Of a stretch of 64,000 nucleotides of DNA, positions 9,601 through 16,819 are shown piece by piece. Origin of the DNA: Lachnospiraceae bacterium (GTDB lineage: Bacteria > Bacillota > Clostridia > Lachnospirales > Lachnospiraceae); NCBI GenBank assembly GCA_017525525.1, contig JAFXSQ010000036.1:1-64000 (forward strand). Reading direction: 5' to 3'. The notes beneath the pieces were generated by a model. It worked only from the letters and a program-made list of their open reading frames with translations, made no database searches and was not told the origin of the DNA. The position numbers and the translations under genes are program-made. Each line of letters begins with the position of its first letter. Positions within the stretch are counted from its first letter, which is position 1.

Positions 9601-10502
9601 AGAGAGGGCCGGCGGTCAGCGGTACATTTGCGGGAGTGAAATTAAAGAAGAATCTGGACTACGCCGTGACTTATAAGAACAATGTGAATGTGGGAACGGC
9701 GACTTCGACGGTTACCGGGCTTGACGGATTCTCGGGTTCGGTTGACCTGAATTTCAAGATTACAAGCAGGAGCATAACCAAGTGTACGGTTGCGGATATT
9801 ACGGCAAAGGCGTGGACCGGTTCGGCCGTGAAGCCGGAGGCGGTTGTTAAGGACGGAACAAAGAAGCTTGTGAAGGGAACGGACTACACCCTTTCTTACA
9901 AGAACAATACCGCTGCGGGAACGGCGACTGTTACTGTAACGGGCAAGGGCAATTATACCGGCACGGTTACGAAAGAGTTCGAGATCAAGAAGGTGAACCT
10001 AAAGTACAGGGCTTATGTGCAGAAGAATTCGTGGACGGACTGGCAGACAGCACCCATTGGAGCTGCTCCGAAGTCAACCGAGTATGCCGGCACTAAGGAG
10101 GCTCTTCTCCTGCAGGTCGTACAGCTTAAGATGAGCGGAATCGATGGAGAGATCAAGTACAGGGCGTGCTTTGCAAAGAAAGGCTGGACAGACTGGTCAA
10201 CCACGGCGGATACCTCGGTTCCTGCGGGAACGAGAGGCGAGACGAACAAGATGGCCATGATACAGCTTAAAAGTGTCGGGCAGGTGGCAACGCTTTACGA
10301 CCTGTACTACAGAACTTATTGTGAGAAGTTCGGCTGGCTGGCATGGGCAAAGAATACCGAGAAGGCAGGAACTTCCGGCTACGGGTACATGATAGAGGCG
10401 TATCAGATCTGCTTTGCTCCGAAGGGAGCACAGATTAAGCTTTCTTCAACGAAGCAGAAGTGCCTGTATGTCAAGGCGGACGATGGGGATAATCCAAAGT
10501 AG
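6690..10502 (+). CDS. Large secreted ChW-repeat/MBG-like surface protein (about 1270 aa)
   Basis: A signal peptide covers the first 35 residues (basic start, hydrophobic core, cleavage near ALADG). The middle has MBG/Ig-like modules, including two near-copies of the WTGS...KDG..L..GTDYTLSY pattern ending in GKGNY.G. Two blocks of three ChW units (about residues 690-840 and 1100-1250) carry KYRAYVQ, KKGWT.W and YYRTYCEKFGW motifs. Such proteins are exported and bind the wall, partner proteins or polysaccharide; no enzyme domain is seen. The ATG at 6690 is preferred because the one at 6681 abuts the AAAGG site. Internal duplication is strong at DNA level (8800-9240 against 10010-10430). Confidence 0.85.
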   Translation: MKNNQSLKRIIVMAVLFVFVLNEVLSGTGRIALADGYVSTVFTVELRDGDGKNTSRKIWLSDAYDRYPIGAYNNFFMVTDGCLVNGYVIPHIIIVKHNEYRSDGEEVFYDCIKDEKFIKENFTITGDLKVNKRGEDYHIIVEGKNSFKGEKSDEFYDVYGYDLPVTAKINTASLYKNKDSAGKVTWYDTDNISGLNPQITVTKKDSGYSFDAQKDVIWYYIKKGTTGYNQLSEKYSELGNYIKKYGFDRLTYKPEDELKSITTTKKPTAVGEYWAIAVLKGDNTHEPKILTAEFKIVKPVVKEQVYIVPDAGQGKTYGTPDTDITYKVYKDANLTTLNKSRTWKNDRLLSREGYGTVKGENAGEKKIILNPDISKELTDKYVFNLVKPKSDDMPTYEIRKKEINFSSMVKFFETDDPETDPAKKKVKTNTGGMIPFDYECNKADFDSFTPPFMVEDTISVLKLKSDGTPVDKVDGRAVYVKEKCILGAFGTGVKGSSKEITLTKNEHDKSAQQIALGFKAASSGNYKGEHWFNVGVYFSDGDLYNMSNAEVTLKESSFEYDGSLFVPQVENVTLGEKKLTFEDYKTYVEAGTAAWKYAIRLVGRGDYTGEKKIYYTVERRDIYLCAVDTIGIKAWTGSPVEPDLTIKDGDKLLYEGTDYTLSYSDNVEPGKATVIVTGKGNYKGSFTRTFEIKKATLKYRAYVQKHNWMDWSTAAIGTAVNTTDFAGTTDNLRMETIQMQLSGVKGAVKYRAYCAKKGWTQWATTADTSTYAGTKGESRRVEMIQLSAKGEVADLYDMYYRTYCEKFGWLGWAANNQKSGSAGYARKLEAFQVQFVAKGEEFDTGAQKAFYDRTRDGDVQIQARAENVAAKQPYELYYLGIAEIILKEASPVFDGRVFVPEVDRVLYNGQTVPENDYEYTVKTGNYPGQYSVTIDGCGRYIGQKTVSFTIEQRPVTADMFSVKDIEYNGNKRGPAVSGTFAGVKLKKNLDYAVTYKNNVNVGTATSTVTGLDGFSGSVDLNFKITSRSITKCTVADITAKAWTGSAVKPEAVVKDGTKKLVKGTDYTLSYKNNTAAGTATVTVTGKGNYTGTVTKEFEIKKVNLKYRAYVQKNSWTDWQTAPIGAAPKSTEYAGTKEALLLQVVQLKMSGIDGEIKYRACFAKKGWTDWSTTADTSVPAGTRGETNKMAMIQLKSVGQVATLYDLYYRTYCEKFGWLAWAKNTEKAGTSGYGYMIEAYQICFAPKGAQIKLSSTKQKCLYVKADDGDNPK

Positions 10503-10573
10503 AACCTGTCTTGAGAGTAGTTTGGCAAGTAAATGGGGATTTGCGTGGGAATTGGAATCAAACGAACGGGGAT

Positions 10574-11920
10574 TTGCGCAGAAAAAGTATTTCACGTCTG
10601 TGGAAAAGGTATTGATGTAAACATATTTTTCTATTTGGAAAGCCTTTGCTTGTTACCGGAGTCCGCCAATGTGGCAAGACCTATCTGATAAAATATTTCG
10701 GTGAGACGGAATTTGAAGAGATGGCGTACTTCAATTTCGATGGCAACGCCGGGCTTAAGTCTGTATTTGATTATGATTTTGATACGAAAAGAATAATCGA
10801 TGAGCTTGGAAGCATTATATTCGGAAAGGCTATTGAGCCGGGGAAGACACTGGTTGTATTTGATGAGATACAGGATTGTTCCAGAGCAATCCAATCATTA
10901 AAATACTTTTGTGAGGAAATGCCGGAGTTGCATATCATAGCAGCGGGCTCGCTCCTTGGTGTTGCTTTGAAAGACGAAGGGATATCTTTCCCTGTGGGAA
11001 AGGTGGACAGGATTGATATGTATCCCATGAGCTTTGAAGAGTTTGTGAGGGCTGACGGCGGTGGGAAATATATCGACGGCATTAAGAAGATGCCGCTTGA
11101 CCGAGAAATCCCGGAACTTTATACGGTTCCTTTTGAGAAGTACCTGAAGAATTATTATATTGTCGGAGGGATGCCGGAAGCGGTTAAGACTTGGGCGGAG
11201 ACACATGATTACAAAGAAGTTGAGGTTGTTCAGGACAATATCCTAAGAGATTATGCGGATGATTTTTCAAAGCATACCACACCGGAGACTGCCGTGAAGA
11301 TCAAGTTAATCTGGGACTCAATCCCGTCACAGATAGCAAGGGAAAACAACAAGTTTGTTTTCTCACATGTGAAGCAGGGAGCGAGATCGAAGGATCTTGA
11401 AGATGCATTGAGATGGCTGGTAAATTCGGGGATTGTCGGTAAGCTTTGTATGGTATCTACTCCTGAGTTGCCACTATCGGGTGAGGCTGACTATACCTAC
11501 TTTAAGGTATACATGTCAGATGTGGGACTCCTTAGGAGAAAGTCAAACCTGAACTACAGAACAGTTCTTGAAGGAAACGAGGCTTTTATTCATTATAAAG
11601 GCGCAATCGCTGAGAATTACGTTTATACTCAGCTTAAATATATGGGTGTCGAAAGTTATTTCTGGAGAACCAAGTCTGATGCGAAGCTTGATTTCATCAC
11701 TGACTATGAAGGAGTACTTGTGCCTGTTGAGACAAAATCGGCGGATAATACCAAGGCCAAGAGTCTGCGGCTGTTCTGTAGCAGGTACAGTCCCAAAATG
11801 GCGATAAAGACTTCACTAAAGAATGTAGGTGACAATATGGATGGAGCGACTCATGTGTGGTCGATCCCGTTATATACGCTGTTCAGATTTAAAGAGTATC
11901 TGTACAAAGAGATGCGATGA
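10574..11920 (+). pseudogene. DUF4143-type AAA ATPase with an interrupted N-terminus
   Basis: The long frame matches the DUF4143 AAA family of clostridia: P-loop GVRQCGKTYL, Walker B VVFDEIQD, an AAGSLLG sensor, then the C-terminal nuclease-like part with LDFI...PVETKS (D-ExK). The family normally has about 25 residues before LLVTGVRQ. Here that region is present in frame (RRKSISRLWKRY) but carries a TGA at 10613-10615. The only downstream start is a TTG right at the first beta strand (10646). Either a shortened protein is made or the gene is dead. Its stop touches a ChW fragment read in another frame, suggesting insertion into an older ChW gene. Confidence 0.75.
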
Positions 11921-12053
11921 GTCCGGTTCCGCGGGATACGGAAGAAAGCTTACCGCATTTCAGGTTCAGTTTGTCTATGCCTGCGAGGGATTTGATACAG
12001 GCGACAAGAAGAGCTTCTACGACAAGACAAAGGACGGAGCTAACTCGAAGTAG
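11919..12053 (+). pseudogene. 3' fragment of a third ChW-repeat gene
   Basis: The frame reads ESGSAGYGRKLTAFQVQF and then FDTG.KKSFYDKTKDG, ending at a stop. It is closely similar to residues encoded at about 9135-9255 of the large ChW protein, and its last residues match the end of that protein (DGxNxK). Nothing upstream in this frame belongs to a ChW gene, because the ATPase occupies that DNA. It is the surviving tail of a paralogue. Confidence 0.75.
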
Positions 12054-12068
12054 ATATGGATTTCCTTA

Positions 12069-12099
12069 AAAAGCAGGGATTTTTTCTCTGCTTTTTTTG
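12069..12099 (+). terminator. Intrinsic terminator
   Basis: AAAAAGCAG pairs with CTGCTTTTT across an 11-base loop, ending in a T-run. It lies 16 bases after the ChW fragment and is probably that lost gene's original terminator. From here to 12230 I see only the leader of the next gene. Confidence 0.75.
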
Positions 12100-12230
12100 T
12101 TTTGAGGCAATATTTACGTAAAAATAGCGATTATATAGTTGTAGGCGTTAATTTGAAGTTGAAATTAAAAAGCTCCTTCGGACTAAACTGTCGTGTAGCG
12201 AAGGAACTTAATGAAAAGGAGGAAATCATA

Positions 12231-13115
12231 ATGAGTGTATTCGGACAGACAAATATGGATATTACAAACAAAAATATTGAGAAGTACCTTGCAAATGATG
12301 AGGCGATACACAGATATTATTACGCTCCTACGAGCGGTAAGAGAGGGGGCTGGGTAACTGCCTTCGGTTATCCGGACAGAACCTACAATGTGCAGTTTGT
12401 TGTGGATGAGGTGCCGGAGGTAGTCTACATTGAGATGATGATCGGAATCACCTGTCCCAAGCCTTACAGGGGCATGCTTTGTGAGAGGATATGCGAGATC
12501 AATGCTTACTTAAAGAGCGGTAATATCAGACTCGAGAAGAACGGCTCCGTGTATATCCATATATCTCAGTTTTTTAAGGACAACCCTATCGAGATAGAAA
12601 CCATAAGGGAGATGGAGCACTGTTGTATAGGTATAGCGCAGGAGTACGCGGATGATCTTCAGGCTATAGCCGGGGGCAGATTTCCGGAGGAAAAGGAGGA
12701 GAATGAATCACTTAAGGAGCTGCTTAGGAAGATGAAGAGAAGCGGGAAGCCGGATGAGGTCGGTGATGACAGCTTGCCCTTTAGAGGCGAAGACGCTCGA
12801 TTGCCGTTCCCGGAGAGAAGAGATGAAGCTCAGTTGCCGTTTGGAAGTGAAGGAGCTCAGCTTCCGTTCCACGAGGTGGGTACCCATGTTCCGTTTCCTT
12901 TGGAAGATGAGGGAGAGAGAGTTCCCTTTCCACCGACTGAGTCTGCTGCCGGCAGTGACTCTGCTGTAATTGAGGTTCCGGATCCGGAGCTTACCATGAC
13001 GGACTTGATGAATCAGATTAAGAGGAGCAGGGAACAGCTTGCGACAGAAGCGTCTTCGGGAACTGAGAACGAGGCAAAAGCCAAAGATGAAACGGATTCC
13101 GAGGACGACGAGTAG
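12231..13115 (+). CDS. YbjN-like protein with a six-fold LPF/VPF motif tail
   Basis: Residues 1-150 resemble the YbjN / type III chaperone-like fold: a strand-rich half, then EINAYLKSGNIRLEKNGSVYI and a long helix ending in an Ala/Gly turn. From about residue 170 the protein becomes acidic and disordered-looking. It carries six short motifs at 10-15 residue spacing: SLPF, RLPFP, QLPF, QLPF, HVPFP and RVPFP. A final helix and an acidic tail (ending DSEDDE) follow. The ATG is set by AAAAGGAGG eight bases upstream; earlier in-frame codons have no site. The ClpX-like gene follows 113 bases on, so this may be a substrate or adaptor for it. Confidence 0.7.
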   Translation: MSVFGQTNMDITNKNIEKYLANDEAIHRYYYAPTSGKRGGWVTAFGYPDRTYNVQFVVDEVPEVVYIEMMIGITCPKPYRGMLCERICEINAYLKSGNIRLEKNGSVYIHISQFFKDNPIEIETIREMEHCCIGIAQEYADDLQAIAGGRFPEEKEENESLKELLRKMKRSGKPDEVGDDSLPFRGEDARLPFPERRDEAQLPFGSEGAQLPFHEVGTHVPFPLEDEGERVPFPPTESAAGSDSAVIEVPDPELTMTDLMNQIKRSREQLATEASSGTENEAKAKDETDSEDDE

Positions 13116-13144
13116 TGAAGCGTGCATATAGTGTATAAAATAGA

Positions 13145-13203
13145 AGATTCTTCGGGCTAAAGCCCTCAGAATGACACTTAAGTGTCATTCTGAGGCAAAG
13201 CAA
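13145..13203. repeat. Interspersed TTCTTCG/CAGAATGACA repeat, folded palindrome
   Basis: The core (13164-13195) is a perfect 32-bp palindrome with 16-base arms (AAGTGTCATTCTGAGG), preceded by AGATTCTTCGGGCT. Relatives of this sequence lie at 20885-20914, 22008-22110 and 55946-55978, always between genes. It sits between the LPF gene and the ClpX-like gene and could form a hairpin in a shared transcript. Confidence 0.75.
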
Positions 13204-13228
13204 AGGATTTAAAGAGAGGTGATGTCGA

Positions 13229-14344
13229 GTGAACAATAATATGAATAGTAACTCCGTAAACTTAGCATCTAACAAGTATCCCGTGTACTTGAAGCATTCT
13301 CTTGACAAGTTTGTGGTCGGGCAGGAGAGATATAAGGAAAAGATTGCTATGTCGGTATATAAGCATATCTGTCACAAGGTGAGGAATCCGATTCTTGTGA
13401 TAGGGCCTTCGGGCTGCGGAAAGACGCATTTGATGATGACGCTTAAGAACAGCAATCTTCTGCCGGAGGATTATAGCGTGATGATCTATGATTACAGCAG
13501 GCAGACACCGGCCGGTATAACCGGTGATGACATATCAAGCATGCTTCAGCAGTGGAAAACACAGTGTCGTGCTGAGCACAATACCCGCATGAGAGGCGTA
13601 ATCTTTATAGATGAGGTAGATAAGATAATCATGCCAAACATTGTGAATGGCGGAGAGAACATGAATGCAGCCACGCAGTATCAGCTGATGAATGCGATAG
13701 CCGGAACGGAAATCTGCGGTGTAGATACCTCTGAAATCCTGTTCGTCCTTGGAGGCGCCTTTGTCGCGCTCGACGAGTACGAGGGAAAGAAGCATAACCC
13801 TATCGGGTTTATCGATACCGGTGTCGACAACGAGGCAAATGAAACCGAGAGCCTGCGTGACAAGCTTATAGAGATAGGAGCCGTGCGCGAATTGATGGGA
13901 AGGATAACCTCCATAGTCCGCATAGAAGCCTTGAATGAGTATGAGCTTATGGCACTGCTGCTTCATCCGGTGAACGGAGTGATAGCTCAGAAGAAAAAGG
14001 AGTTTGAGAAGGAGGGGCTTATGCTTGAGGTTGAGAGTGATACCTATGATATTCTTATAAACAGGGTGCTCAAGGAAAACCTCGGTGCAAGGTCGTTGAT
14101 GAACATCCTTGACTCAACCCTTGACGGAAGCGAGTTTTACGCCCTTGAGCATGATTATCAAAAGATACGCATAACCAAGGATACGCTTAACGGCAAAATG
14201 CCGGTGTATGAGCGTCTGAATAATGAGTATACCGATAAGTCGGTGAGTAATATTAGCGCTCTGAAGAAGGAGGGTGGCGATTCAACACCCTCGAAGCAGA
14301 AAAATGAAAAAAGCAGATTAGCCCCGGAGCGCAAGAGCGCCTGA
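13229..14344 (+). CDS. ClpX-like AAA+ unfoldase lacking the zinc-binding domain
   Basis: The protein has LDKFVVGQERYK, Walker A GPSGCGKT (59-66), Walker B VIFIDEVDK (124-132), the GGAF sensor, the GRI arginine-finger region (224-226) and a sensor-2 GAR (286-288), all in ClpX order. An IGF tripeptide at 192-194 sits where ClpX carries the loop that docks on ClpP. The N-terminal zinc domain that dimerises ClpX and binds substrates is missing. The C-terminal 50 residues are a basic, disordered extension. It is best read as a ClpX paralogue. The GTG start is backed by AGAGG nine bases upstream. Confidence 0.8.
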   Translation: MNNNMNSNSVNLASNKYPVYLKHSLDKFVVGQERYKEKIAMSVYKHICHKVRNPILVIGPSGCGKTHLMMTLKNSNLLPEDYSVMIYDYSRQTPAGITGDDISSMLQQWKTQCRAEHNTRMRGVIFIDEVDKIIMPNIVNGGENMNAATQYQLMNAIAGTEICGVDTSEILFVLGGAFVALDEYEGKKHNPIGFIDTGVDNEANETESLRDKLIEIGAVRELMGRITSIVRIEALNEYELMALLLHPVNGVIAQKKKEFEKEGLMLEVESDTYDILINRVLKENLGARSLMNILDSTLDGSEFYALEHDYQKIRITKDTLNGKMPVYERLNNEYTDKSVSNISALKKEGGDSTPSKQKNEKSRLAPERKSA

Positions 14345-14392
14345 ATGTATGCTCTAAATTGCAGGCCTGAATTGTATGAGGCCATAAAATAA

Positions 14393-14438
14393 TTGCACTA
14401 TCCGCATGAAAAGTGTTAAAATGCGGGTAGTGTTTTTG
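14393..14438. promoter_or_regulatory. Palindromic element with embedded promoter-like motifs, copy 3
   Basis: GCACTATCCGCA (14395-14406) and TGCGGGTAGTG (14422-14432) flank a centre with TGTTAAAAT. TTGCAC lies 17 bases before TAAAAT, a consensus spacing. A T-run follows. The element lies 32 bases before the HAD gene and 49 after the ClpX-like gene's stop, so terminator and promoter readings are both possible. Confidence 0.55.
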
Positions 14439-14469
14439 CGTATTCAAAAGAGGGTTAGGGGGTAGAACG

Positions 14470-15330
14470 ATGGAATACAAGGCTTCGGACACCGTATTGG
14501 CGGTGTGCTATGATTTTGACAAGACGCTGTCGCCTACGGATATGCAGGCGCAGGGTTACATACAGTCTGTAGGATATGATGTGGGAGCGTTCTGGGATAA
14601 GACCAACAAGCTTGCTTTGGAGAATGATATGGATGGCAACCTTGCCTATATGCTTGTTATGAAGAACGAGGCGAGGGGAAAGTTTGTGTTTAACCGTAAG
14701 GAGCTTGAGGCCTACGGCAGCAGGGTTGAGCTTTTTCCGGGAGTTGCGGAATGGTTTGACAGGCTCAATGCCTATGGCAAGGAGAAGGGGATAACGGTTG
14801 AGCACTATATCATTTCCTCGGGACTTAAAGAGATGATTGAGGGAACCGAGATAGCGAAGAAGGGCGTGTTCAGGAAGGTCTACGCCAGCAGCTTTTATTA
14901 CAATGAATACGGCGAGGCCGAGTGGCCTGCGCAGGTCATCAACTACACTAACAAGACGCAGTTTTTGTTCCGCATAGAGAAGGGCGTGTTGGATATAAAT
15001 GACGACGGGGTAAATGAATATTTTGCGCCGGAGAACATGCGCGTTCCCTTCAGGAACATGGTGTACATCGGCGACAGCGACACGGATATCCCGTGTATGA
15101 AGCTCGTGAATATAAACGGAGGGCATTCGATAGGGGTTTACAATCCTGAGACGCAGAACAAGGAGAAGGTCTACAAGATGCTTAAGAATAACCGCATACG
15201 ATATTTTGCGCCTGCGGATTACAGGGACGGCTCCGAGTTGGACACTCTTCTCAAGGCGATAATCGACAAGACAGCGGCGTATGAGGTGCTTGAGACAAAG
15301 CATGTAAGGGATACCTACGAGACAAGATGA
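14470..15330 (+). CDS. HAD-superfamily phosphatase (phosphoserine-phosphatase-like, 286 aa)
   Basis: All HAD motifs are visible: I = YDFDKTLS (residues 13-20, nucleophile Asp and acid Asp), II = IISSG (about 115-119) and IV = GDSDTDIPCM (about 200). The helical cap after motif I is large, as in class IB enzymes such as phosphoserine phosphatase. Residues 130-190 form an extra insertion. The substrate is not identifiable. Its stop overlaps the GNAT gene start (ATGA), and truA follows, so the three likely form an operon from the palindromic element. Confidence 0.8.
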   Translation: MEYKASDTVLAVCYDFDKTLSPTDMQAQGYIQSVGYDVGAFWDKTNKLALENDMDGNLAYMLVMKNEARGKFVFNRKELEAYGSRVELFPGVAEWFDRLNAYGKEKGITVEHYIISSGLKEMIEGTEIAKKGVFRKVYASSFYYNEYGEAEWPAQVINYTNKTQFLFRIEKGVLDINDDGVNEYFAPENMRVPFRNMVYIGDSDTDIPCMKLVNINGGHSIGVYNPETQNKEKVYKMLKNNRIRYFAPADYRDGSELDTLLKAIIDKTAAYEVLETKHVRDTYETR

Positions 15331-15857
15331 AGAAATTATTTACCGAGATACCGTATATTCAGGGCGAAAGGGTGACCTTAAAGCAGATTACCGGAAAGGA
15401 TAAAGAGGCCTTGCATGAGCTTGTCTCCACGAGCGAGGTGTACAAGCATGAGCCGACATTTCTGTTCGAGAAGAGATATGAGGATATCGATTATGTGATT
15501 GAGCGCCTGTATGACGAGGGCTTTAAGGAGTCGATTATCCTGGGTGTATTCGTAAAGGATGAATTCTGCGGGATTGCCGAGATGTACGGTTTCAGGGATC
15601 ATATCCATAAGATTAGCATAGGGTATCGCCTGCTTAAAAGGTACTGGGGGATGGGCATAGCCACGGAGGTGGTAAAGCTTTTGGTAGATTTTCTGTATAA
15701 CGAGACAGACATAGAGATAATTACCGCCAGCACCCTGCCGGACAATGCGGCCTCGGCCCGTGTCCTTGAGAAATGCGGCTTTGACCTGGTCGTAAAGGAT
15801 TCGGATGAGGACTGGGGTTACGAGAGTCCTCTGCCAACATATAAGTGGATTAGATAA
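15327..15857 (+). CDS. GNAT N-acetyltransferase of the RimJ/RimL type
   Basis: At 176 residues it has the normal length for Acetyltransf_3 enzymes. It shows LKQITGKDKEAL at the start, an IGYRLLKRYWGMGIATEVV acetyl-CoA loop (residues about 90-110) and a late NAASARVLEKCGF motif. Such proteins acetylate an amino-terminal or amino group of a protein or small molecule; which one is unknown. The start overlaps the HAD stop by four bases, showing translational coupling. Confidence 0.85.
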   Translation: MKKLFTEIPYIQGERVTLKQITGKDKEALHELVSTSEVYKHEPTFLFEKRYEDIDYVIERLYDEGFKESIILGVFVKDEFCGIAEMYGFRDHIHKISIGYRLLKRYWGMGIATEVVKLLVDFLYNETDIEIITASTLPDNAASARVLEKCGFDLVVKDSDEDWGYESPLPTYKWIR

Positions 15858-15882
15858 ATAAATCGAATAACGGAGATAAGTA

Positions 15883-16617
15883 TTGAGAGTTAAAATGATA
15901 GTTGCCTACGACGGTACGAATTACTGCGGGTGGCAGATACAGAACAACGGAATAAGTGTGGAGGAGGTTATGAACCGGGAGCTGACAAGGCTGCTCGGTG
16001 AGGAGATCAAGGTGATAGGCGCAAGCCGGACCGATTCGGGAGTGCATTCACTGGGAAATGTAGCGGTGTTCGACACACAGACTCGGATACCTGCGGAAAA
16101 GCTTTCTTTTGCGTTAAACCAAAGACTGCCTGAGGATATAAGGATAACCGATTCCTGTGAGGTGGCGCCGGACTTTCATCCGAGGCACTGCGATTCGATC
16201 AAGACCTATGAGTATAAGATATGGAATAATCGGTTTCCGAACCCGGTGGTAAGGCTCTACTCGAAGTTCATGTATTACCGCATAGATGTGGATAAGATGC
16301 GGCAGGCCGCGGAGTGCCTTGTGGGCGAGCATGACTTTAAGTCCTTTTGCACCCCTAGAACTCAGGTGGAAACTACGGTTCGCCGTGTCACGGAGATAAG
16401 CTTCACACAGGAGGGAAGTATGATCTCCATGACCATAAAAGGTTATGGGTTCCTTTATAATATGGTTCGTATTATAATGGGTACATTACTAAAGGTCGGA
16501 ACCGGACTTATGGAGCCGGAGAAGGTCAAGGAGATACTTGAGGCGTGTGACAGGGCTAAGGCAGGACCGACAGCTGAGGCCTGCGGCCTTACCCTGGTAA
16601 GTATCGAATTTCTTTGA
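15883..16617 (+). CDS. truA: tRNA pseudouridine synthase A
   Basis: The enzyme converts U38-U40 of the tRNA anticodon arm to pseudouridine. The N-terminus YDGTNYCGWQIQ, the catalytic motif GASRTDSGVH (Asp near residue 52), the HPR..C.SIKTYEYKIW segment and the C-terminal GYGFLYNMVRIIMGTL are all diagnostic. The length (244 residues) is standard. I use the TTG at 15883 because CGGAGA lies seven bases upstream and the sequence fits the family from residue 2. It is the last gene of the HAD-GNAT-truA set. Confidence 0.95.
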   Translation: MRVKMIVAYDGTNYCGWQIQNNGISVEEVMNRELTRLLGEEIKVIGASRTDSGVHSLGNVAVFDTQTRIPAEKLSFALNQRLPEDIRITDSCEVAPDFHPRHCDSIKTYEYKIWNNRFPNPVVRLYSKFMYYRIDVDKMRQAAECLVGEHDFKSFCTPRTQVETTVRRVTEISFTQEGSMISMTIKGYGFLYNMVRIIMGTLLKVGTGLMEPEKVKEILEACDRAKAGPTAEACGLTLVSIEFL

Positions 16618-16668
16618 CAATACAGCAACGGATTTCTGTGAATTATCGGTGTTTTCGGTGCATTATCC

Positions 16669-16697
16669 TTGACAAAATACAGTGTATGGTATATCAT
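16669..16697 (+). promoter_or_regulatory. Sigma-A type promoter of lon
   Basis: A perfect TTGACA at 16669-16674 is followed, 17 bases later, by TATCAT (16692-16697). The predicted start point falls just before or at the CIRCE element. Confidence 0.8.
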
Positions 16698-16707
16698 CAA
16701 TATATCT

Positions 16708-16734
16708 TTAGCACTCAACAAAGAAGAGTGCTAA
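16708..16734. promoter_or_regulatory. CIRCE operator (HrcA site) in front of lon
   Basis: The sequence TTAGCACTC, nine bases, GAGTGCTAA is a perfect match to the CIRCE consensus bound by the heat-shock repressor HrcA. It lies at about +4 from the lon promoter, where bound HrcA would block transcription. This predicts heat induction of lon together with groESL and dnaK. Confidence 0.95.
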
Positions 16735-16819
16735 CAATAACGGAAACGCAGTTGATGTTTGACTAAAAACCGGATTCCCGTATGTAAATATCGGGGATGA
16801 CGCGGACAGAGGTGACGAT

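Noticed and set aside
14455-15303. A 282-codon open frame on the minus strand opposite the HAD gene
   Set aside because: The plus-strand frame has all HAD motifs and coupling to its neighbours; the antisense frame has an odd Leu/Arg/His-rich composition and no start signal.
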